Program-made: the position numbers and the translations under genes | Source of the DNA: Ancylothrix sp. D3o | Lineage (GTDB): Bacteria; Cyanobacteriota; Cyanobacteriia; Cyanobacteriales; Oscillatoriaceae | Reading direction: 5' to 3' | DNA length: 64,000 nucleotides | NCBI RefSeq assembly: GCF_025370775.1 | Contig: NZ_JAMXEX010000014.1 | Coordinates: 62,001 to 126,000 of the forward strand | The notes under the pieces: model-generated | Seen by the model: only the letters and a program-made list of their open reading frames with translations | Told to the model about the DNA's origin: nothing | The model's database searches: none | In this document: piece after piece, positions 44,388-54,275 of the stretch | Layout of the letters: each line of letters starts with the position of its first letter | Position numbering within the stretch: position 1 is the first letter of the stretch

Positions 44388-46178
44388 ATGAAAAAAAATC
44401 AAATAGCCGGGGCACTGGGTAATATTTTAATCGTTGATGATACGCCGGCAAATTTGCGATTACTAGGGGAATTTTTGATGCCGTTAGGTTACACAGTTCA
44501 TCAAGCGCTTAACGGAGAAGCGGCTTTACAAATTGCTGAAACGGTCAAGCCAGATTTGATTTTACTTGATATTATGTTGCCTGTTCTCAATGGCTATCAA
44601 GTGTGCAACCGTTTGAAAGTTAATCCGGCCACCGCAGAAATTCCGGTAATTTTTTTAAGTCATTTGGATAAAAGTTTGGATAAAGTCAAGGCTTATGAAG
44701 TTGGGGGAGTGGATTATATCAGCCAGCCTTTTATTGCTAATGAAATTGTCAATAAAGTTAAAATTCACCTAGAATTAAAAGCAGCAAAACAGGAAATTGC
44801 CTGGTTAAAAAATGAACTGGTGGCGCAAAAACAAAAGTATGAAGAAAACTTAAAATTAGCCTTGGATAAAGTGAGTGCTTTGCACTCTGATCGGCTCACC
44901 GGCTTACCCAATCGAGAGTTTTTCACTGAATTTTTGCAAACGGCTCTCAATTGCCTTAAGACAAAACAAGGATATCAATTTTCGCTATTAGTTGTTGATT
45001 GTGACCGTTTTAACATTCTCAATAATTCTCTAGGCGCTAAGATAGGAGATAAACTGCTTAAGGGTATTGTAAAGCGCCTAAAAAATTGTTTAAATCAAAC
45101 CGATATTTTAGCGAGGATAGATGAAGATAAGTTTGGAATTTTACTAACTGATACGAAAGAAGGCACCCAAGCAACCGAGATGGCAAAGCAAATTCAAGCC
45201 GCAGTCACTCATCCTTTTTACCTGCAAGGTTATGAAGTTTTTATGAGTGTCCGTATTGGGGTTGTTGTAGGAAATGAAAACTATTATCAACCCGAACATT
45301 TAATTAGAGATGCGGATACTGCATTAGCTCGCTCTCGACAAATTGGTAAAGATTATTATCAAATTTTTGATCAAACAATGAAAGAGATAGATTCGGAATT
45401 TTTTCAAATAGAAACAGAGTTACGCCGGGGGATTAAACAACAAGAATTTGTATTACATTACCAACCGATTATTGCCTTAAAAACAGGTCGGATTGCCGGT
45501 TTAGAAGCGTTGGTAAGGTGGCAGCATCCACTGCGGGGTTTATTGCCACCGGCAGAATTTATTTCGATAGCCGAAGAAACCGGTTTAATTGATGATATTG
45601 GTAAGTGGGTGTTGCGAGAAGCTTGCCACCAGCTTACTGTCTGGCAAAAAGCGGGACTTGCTGATTCTTCTCTTACTATGAGCGTAAATTTATCGGCGCG
45701 ACAATTTAATCAACCGGATTTAATTGATCAAATTGACGAAGTTTTTGCAGAAACTAAACTGAATCCCCACTGCTTAAAATTAGAAATTACCGAAAGCGCC
45801 ATTATGGAAAATACCCAAGCGGCAGCTAAGGTTTTGCAACAACTAAGAGAGCGAGAAATTCAATTAAGCCTTGATGATTTTGGAATTGGTTACTCTTCAC
45901 TTTCTTATTTGCATTCGTTTCCGGTGGATACCATTAAAATTGATAAATCTTTTGTAGGTTGTTTGGAGGATAATGATAAAAATTTGGGCTTAGTGCCGGC
46001 GATCATGTGTATTGCAAAAACAATGGGAATGAGTGTGATTGCCGAAGGAATTGAAAGCAGCGAACAATTAAAATATTTGAGAAATTTAAAATGTGATTAT
46101 TCGCAAGGATATTTATTTTCTCGACCGTTGGAACCGACAAAAGTGATTGAATTAATAGGGGCTTCTCCGCGATGGTAG
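44388..46178 (+). CDS. Response regulator REC-degenerate GGDEF-EAL phosphodiesterase
   Basis: A 596-residue protein. ATG 44388 is preferred over ATG 44256 because GAGGAAATT lies just before it and the receiver then starts after 12 residues, as in its relatives. REC has D61 in LLDIMLP. The GGDEF domain has DEDKF at 245-249 in place of GGDEF, so it should not make cyclic di-GMP. The EAL domain is complete: E373-A-L in GLEALVRW, SVNLSARQF and LDDFGIGYSS. The expected activity is therefore cyclic di-GMP hydrolysis, perhaps controlled by GTP binding to the dead GGDEF and by receiver phosphorylation. It heads a signalling cluster with the kinase at 46385 and the regulator at 50175. Confidence 0.9.
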   Translation: MKKNQIAGALGNILIVDDTPANLRLLGEFLMPLGYTVHQALNGEAALQIAETVKPDLILLDIMLPVLNGYQVCNRLKVNPATAEIPVIFLSHLDKSLDKVKAYEVGGVDYISQPFIANEIVNKVKIHLELKAAKQEIAWLKNELVAQKQKYEENLKLALDKVSALHSDRLTGLPNREFFTEFLQTALNCLKTKQGYQFSLLVVDCDRFNILNNSLGAKIGDKLLKGIVKRLKNCLNQTDILARIDEDKFGILLTDTKEGTQATEMAKQIQAAVTHPFYLQGYEVFMSVRIGVVVGNENYYQPEHLIRDADTALARSRQIGKDYYQIFDQTMKEIDSEFFQIETELRRGIKQQEFVLHYQPIIALKTGRIAGLEALVRWQHPLRGLLPPAEFISIAEETGLIDDIGKWVLREACHQLTVWQKAGLADSSLTMSVNLSARQFNQPDLIDQIDEVFAETKLNPHCLKLEITESAIMENTQAAAKVLQQLREREIQLSLDDFGIGYSSLSYLHSFPVDTIKIDKSFVGCLEDNDKNLGLVPAIMCIAKTMGMSVIAEGIESSEQLKYLRNLKCDYSQGYLFSRPLEPTKVIELIGASPRW

Positions 46179-46384
46179 CATCATAAATAAGGGATTCTTT
46201 AGATGCTAGTAAAATGGAAAAACAGAAGTAAAGAGAATGTTGGGAAGCGAACATAACAATTACTAAATAAAGGAGGAAAAGCCTTAAAATCGATCCTCGT
46301 AGGGTGCGAGTAAATTCTGGAAAATTTGTTTTAAAATAAGAATAGCCGCTCTTTAAGCTATCTGACTTCATAAAAAAAGCAGCA

Positions 46385-49300
46385 ATGAACAGCCACTCTA
46401 CCACTCCTCTAAAAGCCAGTATCCTGATCGCGGATGATACCCTAGATAATCTGCGTTTGCTATCCGATATCCTCACACAAAAAGGTTATAAAGTCCGGGG
46501 AGTTCGCAAAGGCGAAAGAGTAATATCTGCTGCGGAGTTATCGGCTCCTGATTTAATTTTATTGGATATTCTCATGCCAGAAATTAATGGCTATGAAGTG
46601 TGCCGGCAACTCAAAGCTTCTCCAAAAACCCGTGATATACCCGTAATTTTTTTAAGTGCTTTAAAAGACACCAGCGAGAAAGTTAAAGCCTTTGCAGTGG
46701 GCGGTGTAGATTACATTACAAAACCCTTTCAGATAGAAGAAGTTTTAGCGCGAGTAGAAAATCAGTTACACTTAAAATTGTTGCAAAAACAACTCAGCGA
46801 ACAAAACAGCCGGTTGCAGCAAGAAATTCGGGAACGGCAATTACTGGAAGACAAATTGCATTCTTCCGAAACAGAAATCCGGGCTTTTTTTGAAGCGATG
46901 AATGATGTTGTCTTAATTTTGAATACCCAAGAGGGAAATCTGAAAGTTGCCCCAACCAATACGGCGCGATTTTACCCGCCAGAAGTTGATATTTTAAGCT
47001 TAACAATTGAGCAATTTTTTTTAGAAGAAAAAGCTCCTATTTTTAAAAGCCAAGTAGAGCGAGCTTTAGCCGAGCAAAAACTTGTTAATTTTGAGTACAG
47101 TTTGGAAGCCGCTGGCGAGAAATTTTGGTTTACAGCCAGCATCACCCCTACTTCCGAAAATACAGTTACTTGGGTAGCGAGAGACATTCGAGATCGCAAA
47201 AAAGTAGAAGCCGCCTTGCGCCACAGTGAAAAGCGATTTAGAAGCTTAGTAGAAAATATACCAGGGGTGATTTATCGCTGCGCTTGTGATGGAGACTGGA
47301 CAATGCAATTTATCAGCGATGCGGTTGAAGAAATCAGCGGTTATCCAGCCAATGATTTTATTAAAAATAAGGTAAGGAGTTGGGCAAGTATCATTCATCC
47401 AGACGACCGATTAAATGTACAAATTAGCATTAATAAATCTGTTGAAATTAGACAAGCTTTTGTTTTAGAATACCGCATTATTCACGCCTGCGGCAGTATT
47501 CGCTGGGTTTACGAAAAAGGTCAAGCTTCTTTTCAATCAGATAATTTACTCTGTCTTGATGGAGCAATTTTTGATATTACTGAACGCAAACAACAAGAAC
47601 AAGCATTGCAATTAATTGTCGAAGGCACCGCCGCACAAACAGGCTTAGAATTTTTCCGCTCTTGCGTTCGCTATTTAGCCATTGTTTTGCGGGTGCGTTA
47701 TGCGCTTGTCAGCCAGCGAATATATCAAACTACAAAAGTTCGCACTTTAGCATTTTGGACGGGTGAAACTTGGAGCGACGACGTGGAATACGAACTTGCA
47801 AGCACCCCTTGTGAAAAAGTTTTAGCCGGCCAATGTTGTTACTATCCTGATAGCGTTCAAAAAAGATTTCCCGAAGATCAAGAATTAATTGATTTAGGAG
47901 TGGAAAGCTATTTAGGAATTCCCTTGCTAGACTCCACCGGCCAAATTTTAGGTCATTTATCTGTAATGGACACCAAACCTATGATCAACGACACCAACCA
48001 GCAGTTAATTCTCCGAATTTTTGCCGCCAGAGCCGGTGCAGAAATTGAACGAAAATTAGCAGAACAAGCGCTTGAACATCGAGCCAAAATGGACAGTTAT
48101 CTTAGCAATATATCCCGCGCTTTTCTTGATCGAGAATTTGAAAGTGCCCTCAATTTCATCCTCAAAATTTTAGCAGAAGCCACCGGCGGCGAACGCAGTT
48201 ATTTAATTCGCTATTCCGAGAGTCAAATTCATTGGAGTGTCACCCATGAATGGTATGCAGAAACAGTTTCCCCCGCCGCGCCAATTTTACAAAATATCTC
48301 TATTTATGCAGCCCCTTGGATTTACAATCAACTGAGCAATAAAACCCTGATTAATATTCCCAAGGTTGCCAATTTACCTCCCGAAGCCAACGCAGATCGC
48401 TCAATTTTAGAAAAACTCTCCATCCAATCTTTAATTAACATTCCCCTCCTCCACCGAAATGAACTAATCGGCTGCTTAGGAGTAGATGCAGTGCGAACGC
48501 CGAAAGCTTGGAGTGAACAAGAAATTAATTTGTTAAAAGTTGCCGGTGAAATTATTACAATTGCCCTTGCTCGCCACGAAGCCGAACTTGCCCAGCAACA
48601 CGCCGCCGAAGCCGCCCTTGCTGCCAACAAAGCCAAAAGCGAATTTCTTGCCAATATGAGCCACGAACTCCGCACACCGCTAACAGCAATTCTCGGTCTT
48701 TCTGAAGCCTTGCGCGATGAAGTTTTTGGGCCTTTAACCACTAAACAACATCAAAAATTAGCAACCATTGAACAAAGCGGCCAACACTTATTAGAACTCA
48801 TTAATGATGTTCTTGATTTGGCCAAAATTGAATCAGGAAAAATGGATTTACAATTGGCAAATACCGATATTTTAGGTTTATGCCAAGCCAGTTTAGCCTT
48901 TGTAAGGCAACAAGCCTATCAAAAACAAATTAAACTCAGTTCGCAAATTTCTCCTCACATCAAACAAGTAGAACTAGACGAGCGCCGCATTCGCCAAGTG
49001 CTGATTAATTTACTTAGTAATGCCGTAAAATTTACCCCCGAAGGCGGCCAAGTTTGGATAGAAGTTAATGGAAATTTAGAACAAGAAGTTTTAAACTTTA
49101 CCATCGCTGACACCGGCATTGGTATTTCCGCCGAAAATATTACCAAACTTTTTAAACCTTTTGTACAGTTAGATAGTTCCTTCACGCGCCGTTATGCCGG
49201 CACCGGCTTAGGTTTAGCATTAGTGCGGCAAGTCGTAGAATTGCACGGCGGTAGTGTCTCTCTCGAAAGTGAAGTCGGGCAAGGAAGCCGGTTTACAGTA

Positions 49301-50167
49301 TCTTTGCCCTGGAAATTAGAAACCAAAAAATCCTTAGCTGAACCGGCCAACTATGGCAACTTATCTATTAACTTAAATCAGGTTTTAATCGTAGAAGATT
49401 CTCCCCCCGCCGCCGAACAAATCGCCCTTTATTTATCACAATTAAACGTTAAACACTGCGAAATTCATCCCTTGGGAACCGGCACAATAGAAGAAGCCAT
49501 AAAAATAAATCCAGATGCAATTATTTTAGATTTACAACTACCTGATCGCTCCGGTTGGGATGTTTTGGCACAACTCAAAACCGAACCTCGCACCCAAAAC
49601 ATTCCCATTTTGATTGTTTCCGTCGCCGATGAACCGGCCAAAATTAAACAATATACCGGCCCCTGTGAATATTTACTCAAACCTTTTTCTGCCTATCAAT
49701 TCCAAATTGCTTTACGCAAATTATTAGCCGTAACAACACCTCTAAAAACCCCTTTACCCGCTCCTCAAAATAACACGCCTTTAATTTTACTTGCCGAAGA
49801 TAATGAAGCAAATATTAGTACAATTGTTGAATATTTAGAAATCCGAGGTTATCGTCTGGCAACCGCTTTCAACGGTGTAGAAGCAGTGCAAATGACCCAA
49901 CATTTAAAACCTGATTTAATATTAATGGATATTCAAATGCCAGAAATGGATGGTTTAGAAGCAACCCGCCTTCTTCGCGCCAGTCCAGAACTTGCCAAAA
50001 CGCCGATTATTGCCCTCACTTCCCTTGCCATGCCAGGAGATCGGGAAAAATGTTTTGAGGCGGGAGTGAATGAATATCTCGCCAAACCTGTAAGCTTGAA
50101 AAAGTTAGCTGAAACAATCGCTCAGCAGATTGCTGCTTCCCAAACTCTCCCTCAATCCCAACTTTAG
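46385..50167 (+). CDS. Hybrid histidine kinase REC-PAS-PAS-GAF-GAF-HisKA-HATPase-REC-REC
   Basis: A 1260-residue soluble kinase. Order: N-terminal receiver (D61 in LLDILMPE), PAS near 155-275, PAS near 280-405, GAF near 410-560, GAF near 575-735, HisKA with H760 in MSHELRTPL, HATPase (NLLSNAVKFT, DTGIGI, GTGLGLAL), then two receivers (about 1000-1110 with ILDLQLPD, about 1130-1250 with LMDIQMPEMDG). Neither GAF has an obvious bilin Cys-His pair, so phytochrome-like light sensing is not supported. An N-terminal receiver means it can itself be phosphorylated by another kinase. The stop is 8 bases from the next ATG, which points to co-transcription. Confidence 0.9.
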   Translation: MNSHSTTPLKASILIADDTLDNLRLLSDILTQKGYKVRGVRKGERVISAAELSAPDLILLDILMPEINGYEVCRQLKASPKTRDIPVIFLSALKDTSEKVKAFAVGGVDYITKPFQIEEVLARVENQLHLKLLQKQLSEQNSRLQQEIRERQLLEDKLHSSETEIRAFFEAMNDVVLILNTQEGNLKVAPTNTARFYPPEVDILSLTIEQFFLEEKAPIFKSQVERALAEQKLVNFEYSLEAAGEKFWFTASITPTSENTVTWVARDIRDRKKVEAALRHSEKRFRSLVENIPGVIYRCACDGDWTMQFISDAVEEISGYPANDFIKNKVRSWASIIHPDDRLNVQISINKSVEIRQAFVLEYRIIHACGSIRWVYEKGQASFQSDNLLCLDGAIFDITERKQQEQALQLIVEGTAAQTGLEFFRSCVRYLAIVLRVRYALVSQRIYQTTKVRTLAFWTGETWSDDVEYELASTPCEKVLAGQCCYYPDSVQKRFPEDQELIDLGVESYLGIPLLDSTGQILGHLSVMDTKPMINDTNQQLILRIFAARAGAEIERKLAEQALEHRAKMDSYLSNISRAFLDREFESALNFILKILAEATGGERSYLIRYSESQIHWSVTHEWYAETVSPAAPILQNISIYAAPWIYNQLSNKTLINIPKVANLPPEANADRSILEKLSIQSLINIPLLHRNELIGCLGVDAVRTPKAWSEQEINLLKVAGEIITIALARHEAELAQQHAAEAALAANKAKSEFLANMSHELRTPLTAILGLSEALRDEVFGPLTTKQHQKLATIEQSGQHLLELINDVLDLAKIESGKMDLQLANTDILGLCQASLAFVRQQAYQKQIKLSSQISPHIKQVELDERRIRQVLINLLSNAVKFTPEGGQVWIEVNGNLEQEVLNFTIADTGIGISAENITKLFKPFVQLDSSFTRRYAGTGLGLALVRQVVELHGGSVSLESEVGQGSRFTVSLPWKLETKKSLAEPANYGNLSINLNQVLIVEDSPPAAEQIALYLSQLNVKHCEIHPLGTGTIEEAIKINPDAIILDLQLPDRSGWDVLAQLKTEPRTQNIPILIVSVADEPAKIKQYTGPCEYLLKPFSAYQFQIALRKLLAVTTPLKTPLPAPQNNTPLILLAEDNEANISTIVEYLEIRGYRLATAFNGVEAVQMTQHLKPDLILMDIQMPEMDGLEATRLLRASPELAKTPIIALTSLAMPGDREKCFEAGVNEYLAKPVSLKKLAETIAQQIAASQTLPQSQL

Positions 50168-50174
50168 AATTTTT

Positions 50175-50645
50175 ATGGAAAATCAACCTACTCAAACCAA
50201 CAATAGAAAACTCCGCCTTTTGGTTATTGATGATGAAGAAAGCATTTTTGAAGTCATCGAAGGATTGCTTTTTCGAGAAGGATATGAATTTACCTATCTT
50301 CCCAGTGGCATCGAAGCCTTAACCAAAATAGATGAAATTCAACCCGATGTAATTTTACTCGATTTAATGATGCCAGAAATGGATGGCATCGAAACTTGCC
50401 AGAAAATAAAATTTAACGAACGCTGGCGTCCGATTCCAATTATTATGGTAACAGCTTTAAGTTCCAAAGAAGATTTAGCTCGTTGTTTAGAGGCGGGGGC
50501 TGATGATTTTTTATCCAAACCGATTAATAGCATCGAACTCCGAGCACGGGTTCGCTCAATGTTGCGAATTAAACTTCAATATGATGCCCTCGCTGCAACT
50601 CAGCAATTGCGAACTTTAAATCTTTTTAATGCTTTTTTGAATTAA
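50175..50645 (+). CDS. Single-domain response regulator
   Basis: A 156-residue receiver with D-D-E-E acidic pocket, phospho-acceptor Asp in LLDLMMPEMDG and Lys in FLSKPI. ATG 50175 is used, since the longer frame from 50130 would overlap the kinase. No output domain follows, only a 25-residue helical tail, so it may relay phosphate from the hybrid kinase or bind a partner. Confidence 0.88.
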   Translation: MENQPTQTNNRKLRLLVIDDEESIFEVIEGLLFREGYEFTYLPSGIEALTKIDEIQPDVILLDLMMPEMDGIETCQKIKFNERWRPIPIIMVTALSSKEDLARCLEAGADDFLSKPINSIELRARVRSMLRIKLQYDALAATQQLRTLNLFNAFLN

Positions 50646-50653
50646 CAAAAACT

Positions 50654-51289
50654 ATGACAGCAAATTTCGGCCCCAACCCCAATAAACCCTATCCAATGGC
50701 AGACCAACGGCGCGTCTGTTTTATCAAAAATTTTATAAAATCCCCGCTTATTATTGTCGGGGATTATTCCTACTATGACGATCCCATTGACCCCGAAAAC
50801 TTCGAGAAAAACGTCCTCTACAACTACGGCCCCGATAAATTAATTATCGGGAAATTTTGCGCCATTGCTACAAATGTTAAGTTTATTATGAACGGCGCAA
50901 ACCACAAACTTGATGGCATTTCTACTTATCCATTTCCAATTTTTGGGCAAGGTTGGGAAACAGCTATGGATAAATTAATTGCCCTGCCAAGTCGGGGGGA
51001 TACGGTGATTGGAAATGATGTTTGGATTGGCTATGAATCTGTAATTATGCCCGGAGTTTGTATCGGTGACGGCGCGATTATTGCCGCAAAATCGGTGGTT
51101 GTTAGTGATGTGCCGGCTTATACGGTTTTTGGTGGCAACCCAGCCCGCAAAATTAAGCAGCGGTTTAGCGATTCCCAAATAGAAACTTTGCTAAAGATTC
51201 GCTGGTGGGATTGGGAAATAGAAAAAATTACTCGCAATATTCCTATTATTATGGAGGGAGATATTCAAGCTTTGATGAAAGCTGAATAA
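50654..51289 (+). CDS. Vat/CatB-like xenobiotic acetyltransferase (left-handed beta-helix)
   Basis: A 211-residue hexapeptide-repeat acyltransferase closest in layout to streptogramin (Vat) and type B chloramphenicol acetyltransferases: GDYSYYDDP, the loop F-I-M-N-G-A-N-H with the catalytic His, hexapeptide repeats V-I-G-N-D-V-W-I-G-Y-E-S-V-I-M-P-G, then GGNPARKIKQRF. The C-terminal segment IRWWDWEIEKI is typical. Acetyl-CoA is the expected donor. Many environmental homologues acetylate unknown alcohols, so the presence of this gene does not itself show drug resistance. It starts 8 bases after the response regulator stop and may be co-transcribed. Confidence 0.85.
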   Translation: MTANFGPNPNKPYPMADQRRVCFIKNFIKSPLIIVGDYSYYDDPIDPENFEKNVLYNYGPDKLIIGKFCAIATNVKFIMNGANHKLDGISTYPFPIFGQGWETAMDKLIALPSRGDTVIGNDVWIGYESVIMPGVCIGDGAIIAAKSVVVSDVPAYTVFGGNPARKIKQRFSDSQIETLLKIRWWDWEIEKITRNIPIIMEGDIQALMKAE

Positions 51290-51344
51290 GAGCTATAAAA
51301 GATTGTCGCAAGCTGAGGTCGAAATAGTGGGGAATTAAAATCAA

Positions 51345-51376
51345 AGGCCGGTATTAATTTGGAATTACACCGGCCT
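51345..51376. terminator. Hairpin between the acetyltransferase and the recQ remnant
   Basis: AGGCCGGT (51345-51352) and ACCGGCCT (51369-51376) form an 8-bp stem with a 16-base loop. On the minus strand TTTGATTTT follows, so it most likely was the recQ terminator. Confidence 0.55.
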
Positions 51377-51867
51377 CAATAAACGCCGCCGAATCACAAC
51401 CTCAACAGCCAAATTTTTATACCCCACCTCATCAAATAAAATCACAATTTTATCCCCCTCATACCGCATCACTTGGCCTTCTCCCCAGCTTGCATGAACC
51501 ACGCGACATAACAGCGGAAATGGCTGCTTTCCTGAACTTTCCTCAGCCGCAATTCCCACAAGGCCGGCCTAAATTTTCCCCCAAATAATTAAGCAAATAC
51601 TCACGGCGGCAATTACCTAACTCTGCATAACCACGCATCATTTCTAAACGCGATTTTACAAATTGCTGCCGGCGTTCCTGCTGCCTTTAAATCAGCACTT
51701 TCTTCGCCTAAAATCACCTCGCCGGTGGGCATCACCGCCAGCGTGTCGTGAGCTTCCAGAATTACTAAAATTGCCTCCTCTTGCCCTGGACGCAGCGATT
51801 TATAGCCGAACTCAATGCGGGCAGTTTTATCAATTTGTACCCTTTTTTTGGGCTTTCTTCCCATCAT
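51365..51867 (-). pseudogene. recQ: Decayed recQ-type ATP-dependent DNA helicase
   Basis: Three fragments in three different frames, all on the minus strand and in RecQ order. First (from about 51867): FGYKSLRPGQEE and DTLAVMPTG, the helicase N terminus up to the start of motif I; the GKS/T that should follow is gone. Second (about 51550-51690): a segment with RLEMMRGYAELGNCRREYLL and PCGNC, the RecQ zinc-binding region. Third (51365-51559): VVHASWGEGQVMRYEGDKIV and ending RRRLLRPV, the C-terminal domain seen in cyanobacterial RecQ-like helicases. Most of the helicase core (motifs I-VI) is deleted, so no activity is expected. Its 5' end lies next to the DUF6335-like gene. Confidence 0.8.
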
Positions 51868-51902
51868 TTTCACTGCCGGTTTTTCGATGAAAATTGCCCT
51901 TA

Positions 51903-52313
51903 TTAATCCCGGCGTTCCTCGTAATCTTCCGAAGCCATTGGGTCTAATTCCCACCTATTATCGTCGCGTTCATCTAACATATCGATGGTACGCAAATCAG
52001 TGCGATCATCGATTTCTAAACCCACCGCCGCTGCTAATTCTTCAACTACATTTTGATCCGGTGTTGCAACAGTTCCGCCAACCGCTTCATCCCCCACATT
52101 TGCCTGATCCCAAGCTGCATCAATATCGCCGCCGGTTAATTCTGGGCCCAGGGAATTATATTGAGCCATTTCTTTTCGCATTCTGCGGGCACCATTCATG
52201 GCCGGTTCTTCTTTAACGCCGGTGCCATAAGACTCAGTAATTCCTTGCGGTAAATCCCCATAATCTTGTTCATTTTCTGTTGTCGGTGCAGCTTTTTTTT
52301 CTTTATCTGCCAT
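51903..52313 (-). CDS. Small acidic cyanobacterial protein (DUF6335-like)
   Basis: A 136-residue acidic, soluble, low-complexity protein without a signal peptide. The segment L-T-G-G-D-I-D-A-A-W-D-Q-A followed by VGDEAVGGTVATPDQN and VEELAAAVGLE resembles the DUF6335 family of cyanobacteria as I remember it; no function is known. The C-terminal end is rich in Asp, Glu and Arg. It is transcribed away from the sdhA promoter region and toward the recQ remnant. Confidence 0.65.
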   Translation of the reverse strand: MADKEKKAAPTTENEQDYGDLPQGITESYGTGVKEEPAMNGARRMRKEMAQYNSLGPELTGGDIDAAWDQANVGDEAVGGTVATPDQNVVEELAAAVGLEIDDRTDLRTIDMLDERDDNRWELDPMASEDYEERRD

Positions 52314-52450
52314 GATTTTAGCCTCTAATTTTTTTTGCTACTACTATAAAAAAAGATATCCTATTTGCCAGACGAAAAAATCTGCAAATAGGAATAAATT
52401 GGAACTTAAAACACCCTAACCATCAGAAAGAGATTTTTCCTCTCCCATCA

Positions 52451-54178
52451 TTAATACTTGCGTTCCTGCGGTTGGAAAAGCGTCATAGTCACCGGCCGGT
52501 ATTGTAAATCAATCCCCGCCGGCGAATAATAAGCAAACGTATGTTTCAAGAAATTACTATCATCCCGTTCGGTAAAATCCTCACGAGAATGAGCACCGCG
52601 ACTTTCTTTGCGGTTCAACGCCGAAGTCAAAATCATCTTGCCAACAATCATCAAATTTCGCAACTCAATTGCCTCAAGGATCTCCGTATTCCAGCAACTT
52701 CCTTTGTCATCTAAATAAATTTTTTGGTATTGTTGCTGGAGTTGTTCAAGTTGCTTTAACCCTTCCTGCATCACCTCCTCCGTGCGAAAAACCCCGCAAT
52801 GTTGAGTCATGCAATCTTGGAAATCTTGACGCAATTTGCCAATCCGAATTTCCCCATTTTGATTAAACAAAGCTTGCATTTGTTTAACCGCAGTTGTTAA
52901 ATAACGCTGTTCATCAACTTGCGGCATTTTGCGATTCTGCACATATTCAGCTATTGCTGCACCTGTACGTTTGCCATAAACAACACATTCCAAAAGCGAA
53001 TTACTCCCCAGCCGGTTTGCACCATGAACCGAGACACAAGCTGCTTCACCGGCAGCAAAAAATCCCTCCACAAAATTATCGGGCCCACTGCGAACTTTGC
53101 CATCCACATTAACAGGAATTCCCCCCATTGAATAGTGAACAGTTGGGCGAATCGGCATCGGTTTTTCCACCGCATCAATACCAACAAGCCGGTGTGCTTC
53201 TTCCCAAGCAAAAGGAACGCGCAACATAATTTTTTCGCGTCCCATGTGTCGCAAATCTAAATACACAAAAGGCCCGCCGGCACTCCCATCAGGATGAATT
53301 CCACGACCGGCCCGAATTTCTTTTGTAATAGCGCGAGAAGTAATATCACGAGGGGCTAATTCCATGCGACTTGGTGCATAATTTGCCATGAAACGTTCGC
53401 CTTCGCTGTTAATTAAATAAGCCCCTTCTCCTCGTACAGCTTCGGAAATTAAGACGCCGGCAGGATAGAGGCCGGTGGGGTGAAATTGCACAAACTCCAT
53501 ATCTTCGAGGGGAACACCGGCCAGCGCCGACATCGCCAAACCGTCGCCGGTGGAGGCAAAATCATTTGAAGTGGTGTTATAAACGCGACCATAACCGCCG
53601 GTGGCAAACATCACAGCTTTGGCGCGAACAACAGCTAATTTGCCATCTTCAATGCGGTACATAACCACACCTTTTGCTTGAGAGTCTTCAAGAATAAGCT
53701 GCATTACATACCATTCATCGTAGATATGTACGCCATACCGGCGCAAATTGTTAACTAATTCATGGAGAATGGCGTGGCCGGTTTTATCTGCTGCATAACA
53801 AGTACGATTGTGAGAATGGCCGCCAAAGGCTCTTTGTGCGATGCGTCCATCCGCCAAACGTGAGAACAAAACCCCCATGTGTTCAAGGTCGATAACCACG
53901 TCCGGCGCTTCTTTGGTCAGCAGTTCGACGGCATCTTGGTCAGCGAGATAATCGGAACCTTTAACGGTATCAAAGGCGTGAGCTTTCCAGCTATCTTCTG
54001 TATCAACGTTTTTGAGGCTGGCAGCCATGCCCCCTTGTGCGGCAACAGAGTGAGAGCGGATCGGGTGAGTTTTGGCCACAACGGCGATGCTGAGTTTCGA
54101 GTCTTTGCGGGCGATTTCAACAGCAGCGCGACAGCCGGCCAAACCACCGCCAACAATAATAACGTCGTGTTCTAACAT
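52451..54178 (-). CDS. sdhA: Succinate dehydrogenase/fumarate reductase flavoprotein subunit
   Basis: A 575-residue FAD protein that oxidises succinate to fumarate as part of complex II in the cyanobacterial membrane. ATG 54178 is chosen over 54220: AGAGGAATC precedes it and the protein then starts MLEHDVIIVGGGLAG, a normal Rossmann FAD start. Also seen: SHSVAAQGGMAAS with the FAD-linking His region, H-P-T-G-L-Y-P-A-G, TSRAI, H-Y-S-M-G-G-I-P and the C-terminal ESRGAHSREDF. The iron-sulfur subunit is not adjacent, which is common in cyanobacteria. The upstream region carries heptamer repeats. Confidence 0.93.
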   Translation of the reverse strand: MLEHDVIIVGGGLAGCRAAVEIARKDSKLSIAVVAKTHPIRSHSVAAQGGMAASLKNVDTEDSWKAHAFDTVKGSDYLADQDAVELLTKEAPDVVIDLEHMGVLFSRLADGRIAQRAFGGHSHNRTCYAADKTGHAILHELVNNLRRYGVHIYDEWYVMQLILEDSQAKGVVMYRIEDGKLAVVRAKAVMFATGGYGRVYNTTSNDFASTGDGLAMSALAGVPLEDMEFVQFHPTGLYPAGVLISEAVRGEGAYLINSEGERFMANYAPSRMELAPRDITSRAITKEIRAGRGIHPDGSAGGPFVYLDLRHMGREKIMLRVPFAWEEAHRLVGIDAVEKPMPIRPTVHYSMGGIPVNVDGKVRSGPDNFVEGFFAAGEAACVSVHGANRLGSNSLLECVVYGKRTGAAIAEYVQNRKMPQVDEQRYLTTAVKQMQALFNQNGEIRIGKLRQDFQDCMTQHCGVFRTEEVMQEGLKQLEQLQQQYQKIYLDDKGSCWNTEILEAIELRNLMIVGKMILTSALNRKESRGAHSREDFTERDDSNFLKHTFAYYSPAGIDLQYRPVTMTLFQPQERKY

Positions 54179-54275
54179 GATTCCTCTGGAGGTTTTCCTA
54201 CTTTTTATATGGTCGCTCAAACAAAAAAAATCCCCACCAAAAGGCAGGGAAGTTTTTATAAATAGTCATTTGTCC

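Noticed and set aside
46900-48570. Phytochrome or cyanobacteriochrome type sensing in the hybrid kinase
   Set aside because: The GAF domains show no convincing chromophore-binding Cys with its usual neighbours.
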